Assembly: GCA_025980505.1 (NCBI GenBank)
Contig: JAICXI010000151.1
Span: 1 to 5,590 of the forward strand
Direction of reading: 5' to 3'
Source of the DNA: a bacterium
GTDB lineage: Bacteria > Oederibacteriota > Muellerivitia > Muellerivitales > Muellerivitaceae
DNA length: 5,590 nt
Shown: piece after piece, positions 1 through 4,830 of the stretch
Layout of the letters: every line of letters begins with the position of its first letter
How positions within the stretch are numbered: the first letter of the stretch is position 1
Made by a program: the position numbers and the translations under genes
The notes under the pieces: generated by a model
Told to the model about the DNA's origin: nothing
Databases searched by the model: none
Seen by the model: the letters and a program-made list of their open reading frames with translations, nothing else

Positions 1-938
1 ACGGGGAAAGTGGCCACGCCGGCCGAAACCGTGATTTTCCCCAGGGGTTGGCTTTCGCTTTGATCGAAGGGGGTCTCCATGATCCTCTTGCGGATCCTTT
101 CCGCCAGTTCGGTGGCCCGCTTGCGGCTCGTTTCAGGGAGGATCAACACCATCTCCTCTCCCCCGTAACGGGCCACGATGTCCACTTCCCGCGCTTCTTC
201 CTTGAGGATGGCCGCGATCTTCTTGAGGACCTCGTTGCCGGCGGGGTGGCCGTTGGCGTCGTTGTAGGTCTTGAAATGGTCGATATCCAGGATCACCAGG
301 GAAAGGAGGCGGTGGTACCTTTCGGCCCGCATCCGCTCTTCCTTCAGCCTTTCCAGGAAATAACCGAAATTATAAAGGCCCGTCAAACGGTCCGTAATGG
401 CCATTTGGCGCGCCCGCTCGTAAAGCAATGCGTATTCGATGGCCAGCACGTCCTGCCCCCCGCCTTCCTCCCGCAAGCGCATGGCCCCCTCGAAGAAAAC
501 CAGCCCCAGACGGTTGAGCAGGATGGAAACCTGGCTGACCGTATGGTACCGGACCGAAACCTGGTGCTGGCCGTCGGGCCCCCGGTCGATGATTTCCTTG
601 ACGGCTTCCTTGATGGCGTCCCGCATGGAAAAAAGGAGGAACACCATGTCGTTGGAAGAAAGCTCGTGGTCGACTTGGAGGGACTTGAGGTGGTGGAGGA
701 TCTTTTCAAACTCCGAATCCACCACTTGCTCGACGCTTCCGGATTTTTCCACCACCGCGACCAAATCCGTCAGCAGTTCGCGGATTTTTCCGAAAACGCC
801 CGCATCCTGGCTGAGGCTGTTGAGCCGTCCGGACAAATGACGGATGGAGGACTGCCAGCGGTCCTGGAGCACGTCGTCCCTATGGTTAAGCCATTGGCTC
901 AGGTGATTTTGCATATTTTCCGATATTGTATTGAACAT
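1..938 (-). CDS. Diguanylate cyclase (GGDEF domain, GGEEM signature) with RsbRD-like N-terminal region; 3' end outside window
   Basis: Predicted to make c-di-GMP from two GTP. 312 codons are visible; the frame is still open at position 1, so roughly the last 40-50 residues are missing. The GGDEF domain starts near residue 183 (DRLTGLYNFGYF) and continues with LDIDHFKTYNDANGH (217-231), the active-site signature GGEEM (259-263) and SAGVATFP (305-312). An RxxD inhibitory site (REVD, 250-253) sits five residues before GGEEM, the spacing seen in PleD, so product inhibition is likely. Residues 1-175 are helical, have no membrane segment or signal peptide, and pair an early RxxxLxxRW pattern (20-28) with a later LLFSMRDAIKEAVKEI stretch; this resembles the RsbRD N-terminal domain, by inference only. 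ATG at 938 has no clear Shine-Dalgarno; the in-frame ATG at 914 is an alternative start. The cyclase fold is certain; activity is likely. Confidence 0.93.
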   Translation of the reverse strand, partial: MFNTISENMQNHLSQWLNHRDDVLQDRWQSSIRHLSGRLNSLSQDAGVFGKIRELLTDLVAVVEKSGSVEQVVDSEFEKILHHLKSLQVDHELSSNDMVFLLFSMRDAIKEAVKEIIDRGPDGQHQVSVRYHTVSQVSILLNRLGLVFFEGAMRLREEGGGQDVLAIEYALLYERARQMAITDRLTGLYNFGYFLERLKEERMRAERYHRLLSLVILDIDHFKTYNDANGHPAGNEVLKKIAAILKEEAREVDIVARYGGEEMVLILPETSRKRATELAERIRKRIMETPFDQSESQPLGKITVSAGVATFP

Positions 939-1065
939 GGAGGGTGAAATGCTATGGAGAGTTGGGGCGGAAAACAAGGGATGGGACAACTGAAAGATAA
1001 AAACAACACTTTTGGCGGCCGGCGCCGCGTCAAACCGCCTTCCGCCGGGAGCGGGGAGGCCCCCC

Positions 1066-1093
1066 GGCTTTTCGGGCCGGTTCCTGAAAAGCC
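1066..1093. repeat. Inverted repeat (hairpin) downstream of glgA
   Basis: GGCTTTTC at 1066-1073 is the exact reverse complement of GAAAAGCC at 1086-1093. Read as plus-strand RNA the stem extends inward through one G-U and two G-C pairs to 11 bp with a six-base loop (1077-1082). In the glgA (minus) sense the G-U becomes an A-C mismatch. No U-rich run follows on the minus strand, so it is a poor intrinsic terminator for glgA. It may instead protect the 3' end of the mRNA or belong to a repeat element together with the adjacent palindrome at 1096-1112. Confidence 0.6.
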
Positions 1094-1095
1094 CG

Positions 1096-1112
1096 AAAGT
1101 GCCTGTCACTTT
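1096..1112. repeat. REP-like palindrome AAAGTG-CCTGT-CACTTT
   Basis: Six-base arms AAAGTG (1096-1101) and CACTTT (1107-1112) flank a five-base loop. The palindrome begins eight bases beyond the glgA stop codon. A T-rich stretch (TTGACTTTTT) follows on the plus strand, so it could end plus-strand transcription, but no plus-strand gene is present. From memory, the core GTGCCTGTCAC recurs as a dispersed intergenic palindrome in many bacterial genomes, sometimes near REP-associated tyrosine transposases. Only one copy is visible here, so the repeat status is inference. Confidence 0.45.
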
Positions 1113-1119
1113 TGACTTT

Positions 1120-2652
1120 TTAATGTCCCTTGATGATTCTTCCGTAAAGTTCAAGGTATTTTCGGGCCGAAGCGTCCCAGGAGAAATCCTTTTTCATGGC
1201 CCGTTCGATCAACCCGCCCCACAACTTGGGCTGGTGGAAAGCTTCCACCGCGCGCTTGATGACGAAAAGAAGCTCGTCGCTGCGGTAATTTTCAAAGACA
1301 AACCCCGTCCCCTTCTTGCCGTCCGGCGAGAGGTTCTCCACCGTGTCCGCCAGGCCGCCGGTGGCGCGCACCAGGGGGATGGTACCGTATTTCATGGCGA
1401 TCATCTGGCCCAGCCCGCAGGGTTCGAACCTTGAGGGCATCAGGAACATGTCGCTGCCGGCGTAAATCAACTTCGCCAGGCGGTTGTCGAACTTCAAGGC
1501 AACGGCCAGCTTGTCCGGGAAGCGGCTCTTCAGGCCCTCCAGGAGGGCGTGGTATTTGGGCTCTCCCGTCCCAAGGACCACGAACTGGACGTCCAGGCCG
1601 AGGAACTCCTCAATGATTTCGGCGATCAGGTCCAAGCCCTTTTGGTCGGTCAGCCGGGAAATGAGCCCGATCACGGGCCTGTCCGGATGGAACTGGAGGC
1701 CCTGCTCTTGCAGCAGCTTTTTCTTGGATGCGACTTTTTTCTCGTGGTTCTTGGCCGTGTACTGGGCCGGTATTTCCTTGTCCGTGGCCGGATTCCATTC
1801 GTCATAGTCGATGCCGTTGACGATGCCGTAAAGGTCGGTTGAACGGGCCTTCAAGACACCCTGCAAACCGTGGCCGAACTCGTCGGTTTGGATTTCCTGG
1901 GCGTACCTTTCCGAAACCGTGTTCAAGGCATCCGAATAAACCAAGCCCGCCTTCAGGAAATTGACTTGGTCGTAGAATTCAAGTTTCTCATGCCGGAACT
2001 CCTCCCAGCCGATGCCGGTCATGGGCAGGATGTATTTCGGGAAAAGACCCTGGTAGGCCATATTGTGGATGGTAAAGAGGCTCTTCATGGAGTCGAAGGG
2101 CGGTTGGGAGCGGTAAAGGGTCTTTAAATAGGCGGCCACCAGCCCGGTCTGCCAATCGTTCAAGTGGAGGACTTCCGGATACCAGTTGAGCGACTTCAAC
2201 ATTTCCAGGACCGCCCTGGAGAAGAAGGCGAACCGCTCGGCGTTGTCGTGATAATCGCCCTCGGGCGTCCCGTAAAAACCGCCCCGGTCGAAATAACGGT
2301 CGTTGCGGACGAAATAAACGGTCCCGTGGGTGTCGCCCAACCGGGTGGAAAGGATGTCGGTGCTCATTTCCCCCATGCCCATGGGGACGGCCATATCCTT
2401 GATTTCCAGCTTCAATTTGTACTTCTCGGGGGAGATGTTCTTGTACTTGGGCAAGACCACCGCCACTTCACAGCCCAGTTGCATCAAGGCGCGCGGAAGC
2501 GAACCCACCACGTCGGCCAATCCGCCGGTCTTGGCGAAAGGCACCACCTCGGAAGCCACGAAAAGGACTTTCCGCTTGGGGGCGGGCGTCTTGGCCCGGA
2601 GACCGGGCCGGACGGGTGCCTTGGCGGTTTTTTTAGCGCTGGTTTTGGGCAT
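1120..2652 (-). CDS. glgA: Glycogen (starch) synthase, GT5 family
   Basis: Transfers glucose from ADP-glucose to the non-reducing end of an alpha-1,4-glucan in cytoplasmic glycogen synthesis. 510 residues from ATG 2652. After a 28-residue Lys/Ala/Pro-rich leader, the GT5 catalytic domain begins with KVLFVASEVVPFAKTGGLADVV, carrying the ADP-glucose-binding KTGGL motif (41-45). HLNDWQTGL (163-171), TIHNMAYQG (194-202) and YGIVNGIDYDEWNP (275-288) are family landmarks. The C-terminal GT-B half has ISRLTDQKGLDL (331-342), PSRFEPCGLGQ (406-416, with the conserved Glu and Cys) and TGGLADTV (431-438). All key motifs are present and the length is close to E. coli GlgA (477) plus the leader. The start was chosen because AAGGA lies six bases upstream and a consensus promoter at 2726-2753 lies between it and the upstream in-frame ATG at 2796. 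No other glg gene is adjacent. ADP-glucose is assumed as donor. Confidence 0.97.
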   Translation of the reverse strand: MPKTSAKKTAKAPVRPGLRAKTPAPKRKVLFVASEVVPFAKTGGLADVVGSLPRALMQLGCEVAVVLPKYKNISPEKYKLKLEIKDMAVPMGMGEMSTDILSTRLGDTHGTVYFVRNDRYFDRGGFYGTPEGDYHDNAERFAFFSRAVLEMLKSLNWYPEVLHLNDWQTGLVAAYLKTLYRSQPPFDSMKSLFTIHNMAYQGLFPKYILPMTGIGWEEFRHEKLEFYDQVNFLKAGLVYSDALNTVSERYAQEIQTDEFGHGLQGVLKARSTDLYGIVNGIDYDEWNPATDKEIPAQYTAKNHEKKVASKKKLLQEQGLQFHPDRPVIGLISRLTDQKGLDLIAEIIEEFLGLDVQFVVLGTGEPKYHALLEGLKSRFPDKLAVALKFDNRLAKLIYAGSDMFLMPSRFEPCGLGQMIAMKYGTIPLVRATGGLADTVENLSPDGKKGTGFVFENYRSDELLFVIKRAVEAFHQPKLWGGLIERAMKKDFSWDASARKYLELYGRIIKGH

Positions 2653-2656
2653 GGAG

Positions 2657-2663
2657 TTTCCTT
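2657..2663 (-). promoter_or_regulatory. Ribosome binding site of glgA
   Basis: On the minus strand AAGGAAA precedes ATG 2652, with the AAGGA core six bases from the start codon. It favours this start over the upstream in-frame ATGs at 2796 and at 2727, the latter overlapping the -10 box. Confidence 0.7.
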
Positions 2664-2725
2664 CAAAACGGTTGTCGGGCACCCGGTTTCCCACTGGAAC
2701 CGGAAGACCTTCCTCAAATGCGGGC

Positions 2726-2753
2726 ATTATAGAATTGAAAAGGGGGGTGTCAA
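2726..2753 (-). promoter_or_regulatory. Consensus sigma-70-type promoter of glgA
   Basis: On the minus strand the -35 box is TTGACA (2753-2748) and the -10 box is TATAAT (2731-2726), both exact matches to the housekeeping consensus, with a 16-base spacer. The spacer begins with a run of six C. Transcription would start near 2719, giving a leader of about 67 bases before ATG 2652. The match implies strong, largely constitutive glgA transcription independent of the upstream genes, unless a regulator binds nearby; no operator palindrome is evident. Confidence 0.85.
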
Positions 2754-2777
2754 GAAAAGAGCCGGTAAAGACCCGGC
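2752..2777 (-). terminator. Probable intrinsic terminator after the nucleotidase-family gene
   Basis: On the minus strand GCCGG (2777-2773) pairs with CCGGC (2765-2761) across a seven-base loop, followed by the pyrimidine run TCTTTTCTT (2760-2752). It begins 25 bases after the stop codon of the upstream gene. The stem is only 5 bp, so efficiency may be modest. The last two T of the run are the first two bases of the glgA -35 box, so terminator and promoter are directly joined. Confidence 0.55.
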
Positions 2778-2802
2778 GGGAAGGGGAAAATACCAATTTT
2801 GT

Positions 2803-4380
2803 TTAAGGTAAATCCCAGCGTTTCCCGAAATCGGCCGCCGTGAGCGTCTGCCTTGACTTGAGGGCCTCCTCCACCAGGTTGCGGATCATGACCGCGGTCT
2901 TCTGGCGGGACTTGAAGAACTTGAAGAAGTCGTAGCCGTCACCCCCCGAAGCCAGAAAATCGTTTGCCGCCACCCGGTACTTCCGGCGGTCCTGGAGGGG
3001 TTCGGCCCCCACCCATATCTGAAGGTCGCTTCCTACCTTCCTTATTTTCAAGCCGGATACCTGCAGAAAGGCGCTTTGTCCCTTTTGGGACAGGGACAAC
3101 TGGAGGATTTTGCGTAGGGAGGAACCCGGCATATCGACCACCACTATGGAATCGTCGAAGGGGTAAAGCCCGTAAAGGGCCTGCCGGGTAAGGGGACCCT
3201 CTTTGAAGTCGCCCCGGAAGGACCCGTTGTTCAGGAGGGCCGTGTCCGCCTGGGCGGATTGCCGCATGGCGTCGGTGGCGATCTCGCCGATCCAGCTGTC
3301 CAGCGTCCCCGGGGGATTGCCCGCCACCGTGGCCAGGGTCTCCTCCAGGGGCTTGGACTTCAAGTGCTGCTTGTACTTCTCCAGGAGGGCCGTCATCCGG
3401 GGGTCCTCGGGCAGGTCCGCCGTGACGGGGATCAACTGGTACTTGTAATCCACGATGGAAAATTCGGCCTTCTTGGTCTTGGGGTCGCGGTGGCCCTGTA
3501 CCGTCAGGTCCAGCCGGCCCAGGTAAAGCCCCCGCGAACCCGCCTGGACGATCAAGGGGCCGGCCAGGCTCCCGTCCGCCTTCTTGTCCACGATGGGTTC
3601 GGTCAAAAGGGTCTGGCTGTGGCCGCCGATGATCACATGGAGGAAGGGATTGTCCTTGGCGAACTTTTTATCCTCCTCCACCCCCAAGCGGCTGAGGGCG
3701 ATGAAAAGGTCGACGTTTTTCCGAAGAATGGACTGGATCCCCTTGGCGGTGGCGCCGGCCGGCTGGAAGGAAAGCCCCCTCACGTTGTCCCTGCGGGTCA
3801 TGGCGGGGGTATCGGGGTTGCTGAAGCCGATGATGCCCACGTTGATTCCGCCGGCATACCTCATGACATAAGGCCTCACGAAATTCTGGTGGTTGCCGGG
3901 CATCACCACGTTGACCGAGACGAAGGGAATGTCGAACCCCTTCCGGCTTTCGTATTCCAGGATGGCCTTTTTGCCGTAGTCCAGGTCGTGCTCGCCCAGC
4001 GCCACCGCGTCGTAACCCATCAAATGGTAGGCCGCGCAATCCACTTCGCCGCGGGTGAGTTCGGAGAAGGCCGTGCCCGACAGGATGTCGCCGCCGTCCA
4101 CCACCAGGACGTTTTTGGCCCCCACTTCCTTGCGGATTTTTTCAATCAGGGCCATCCGGCGGGTGACGCCGCCCACGGGTTTGGAGAGATCGACGTTTTC
4201 CAGCGGGTCGATTTGTCCCAGGTGGTCGTTGGTGAAAAGAAGGGTCAGGGTGCCTTGCCGGGCCCAAGCGGCCCGGGCGGGCCAAAAGCAAACCATGAAA
4301 GCGGAGAGGAAAAGAAGGGCCGAACCGGAAACAGCGAGGTTAAGCGCGTGGAATTTTTTTCGTTGTCCGTCTAAATCCAT
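2803..4380 (-). CDS. Secreted 5'-nucleotidase/UshA-family protein with altered metal site
   Basis: 525 residues with the architecture of periplasmic UDP-sugar hydrolase/5'-nucleotidases. A hydrophobic N-terminal signal peptide (about 13-33) is followed by a likely signal peptidase cleavage after ARAAWA (40). The metallophosphoesterase domain shows LFTNDHLG (48-55), VDGGD (94-98), ALGEHDLDYG (127-136), ALSRLG (228-233) and GGHSQ (252-256). The C-terminal 5'-nucleotidase domain shows NNGSFR (384-389), YPFDDS (406-411) and NDFLASGGDGY (473-483). Compared with E. coli UshA, as I recall it, the ligands equivalent to His43, Asn116 and His217 are Leu54, Glu130 and Arg231, while Asp41, Asp84, His117, Asp120, His252 and Gln254 equivalents remain. 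It may therefore be inactive or use different metals; the family is certain, hydrolase activity is not. ATG 4380 lacks a clear Shine-Dalgarno. It starts 27 bases after the STAS gene and is possibly in its operon. Confidence 0.9.
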   Translation of the reverse strand: MDLDGQRKKFHALNLAVSGSALLFLSAFMVCFWPARAAWARQGTLTLLFTNDHLGQIDPLENVDLSKPVGGVTRRMALIEKIRKEVGAKNVLVVDGGDILSGTAFSELTRGEVDCAAYHLMGYDAVALGEHDLDYGKKAILEYESRKGFDIPFVSVNVVMPGNHQNFVRPYVMRYAGGINVGIIGFSNPDTPAMTRRDNVRGLSFQPAGATAKGIQSILRKNVDLFIALSRLGVEEDKKFAKDNPFLHVIIGGHSQTLLTEPIVDKKADGSLAGPLIVQAGSRGLYLGRLDLTVQGHRDPKTKKAEFSIVDYKYQLIPVTADLPEDPRMTALLEKYKQHLKSKPLEETLATVAGNPPGTLDSWIGEIATDAMRQSAQADTALLNNGSFRGDFKEGPLTRQALYGLYPFDDSIVVVDMPGSSLRKILQLSLSQKGQSAFLQVSGLKIRKVGSDLQIWVGAEPLQDRRKYRVAANDFLASGGDGYDFFKFFKSRQKTAVMIRNLVEEALKSRQTLTAADFGKRWDLP

Positions 4381-4396
4381 CCGTGGGCATCCGTGG
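4378..4396. repeat. Direct repeat CATCCGTGG x2 overlapping a start codon
   Basis: CATCCGTGG occurs at 4378-4386 and again at 4388-4396 with one base between. On the minus strand each copy contains an ATG. The lower one (4380) is the nucleotidase-family start. The upper one (4390) is out of frame and opens a 16-codon frame ending at a TAA inside the nucleotidase gene. The repeat occupies the place where a Shine-Dalgarno would be expected. From memory, similar ATCCGTG...ATCCGTGG strings occur as dispersed intergenic repeats in several bacterial phyla; this was not checked. Confidence 0.6.
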
Positions 4397-4407
4397 TGAA
4401 GCGGGAA

Positions 4408-4758
4408 TCAGAATTCGCTGACAGCGTCTTGCTCGGTTTTCAGGATATGGAATAGTCCCGGCAGTTCCAGCAAATCGAATACTTTGTAGATGTCCGGGCT
4501 GACGTTGGCGATCTTGATGTCACCCCGGTTTTTGCGGACGTCCTTGATGATGCTCATCAGGACCCCGAACCCGGCGCTGGAAATATAAGTGAGCTTCTTC
4601 ATGTTGAGGACGATCTTATATTGCTTTTTCTTGAACAGTTCCTGAAGGATGGCTTCAAACTCACCTACCGTATTGATGTCCAAAACACCTTCAATATCGA
4701 CCACCGTCACCGCCGTATTGGACATGGCCGCTCGCGTGGCCAGCACCAGACGTTCCAT
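4408..4758 (-). CDS. Stand-alone STAS-domain protein (anti-sigma factor antagonist-like)
   Basis: 116 residues forming a single STAS domain, the size of SpoIIAA/RsbV-type proteins that act in partner switching: the unphosphorylated form binds an anti-sigma kinase and phosphorylation of a conserved Ser releases it. Visible landmarks are VTVVDIEGVLDINTVGEFE (17-35), IVLNMKKLTYISSAGFGVL (49-67) and the C-terminal LLELPGLFHILKTEQDAV (96-113). The phospho-acceptor would be Ser61 in ISSAG; the Asp usual just before it in SpoIIAA (DSSG) is Ser60 here, as in many other STAS proteins. It is cytoplasmic, with no membrane segment. The start at 4758 is set by GGGAGGA six bases upstream; the longer in-frame start at 4803 adds residues unlike the family. 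No kinase, phosphatase or sigma factor gene is in view, so its partners are unknown and a role in stress, development or polarity cannot be chosen. Confidence 0.92.
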   Translation of the reverse strand: MERLVLATRAAMSNTAVTVVDIEGVLDINTVGEFEAILQELFKKKQYKIVLNMKKLTYISSAGFGVLMSIIKDVRKNRGDIKIANVSPDIYKVFDLLELPGLFHILKTEQDAVSEF

Positions 4759-4764
4759 CAAGGA

Positions 4765-4771
4765 TCCTCCC
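4765..4771 (-). promoter_or_regulatory. Ribosome binding site of the STAS gene
   Basis: GGGAGGA on the minus strand, six bases before ATG 4758, is the best Shine-Dalgarno in the window. It decides the start against the in-frame ATGs at 4803 and 4779 upstream and at 4725 downstream. Confidence 0.8.
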
Positions 4772-4777
4772 TGGACC

Positions 4778-4786
4778 ATTGTAGCA
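4778..4786 (-). promoter_or_regulatory. Candidate extended -10 promoter before the STAS gene
   Basis: On the minus strand TGC-TACAAT (4786-4778) fits an extended -10 element, five of six bases matching TATAAT. No good -35 hexamer lies 16-18 bases upstream. Transcription would begin near 4771, just at the Shine-Dalgarno, giving a very short leader. The STAS gene could equally be read through from ftsY. Confidence 0.25.
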
Positions 4787-4830
4787 AAGCCACAACCCGC
4801 CAAAGCACCAAGCGCTTTTACACCAACCGG

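Noticed and set aside
48..947. Plus-strand open frame of 299 codons opposite the diguanylate cyclase
   Set aside because: The minus strand encodes canonical GGDEF motifs throughout this span; the plus frame shows no domain or ribosome binding site.
939..1000. Promoter TTGTTT-17-TAGCAT upstream of the diguanylate cyclase
   Set aside because: Only 3 of 6 and 4 of 6 consensus matches, and the predicted transcription start would fall almost on the ATG.
1015..1028. GC-rich stem-loop (GCGGC/GCCGC) as terminator for glgA
   Set aside because: Only 5 bp, and the U-rich stretch on the minus strand starts several bases after the stem (AAAAGTGTTGTTTTT); too weak to call, though partial termination is possible.
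2653..2796. N-terminal extension of glgA starting at ATG 2796
   Set aside because: It would span the terminator and the consensus promoter; the added 48 residues are unlike the family, and a Shine-Dalgarno supports ATG 2652.
2164..2811. Plus-strand open frame of 215 codons opposite the glgA 5' part
   Set aside because: Antisense to conserved GT5 motifs and running through the glgA promoter and terminator region; no protein-like features.
3259..4374. Long plus-strand open frame (371 codons) opposite the nucleotidase-family gene
   Set aside because: It is antisense to a gene with clear family motifs; its translation is rich in Gly, His, Val and Asp with no recognisable domain, as expected of a shadow frame in GC-rich DNA.
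4802..4818. AAAGC/GCTTT hairpin and AAGCGCTT palindrome between ftsY and the STAS gene
   Set aside because: The 5-bp AT-containing stem is followed by GGCGGG on the minus strand, not a U-run; chance is sufficient.
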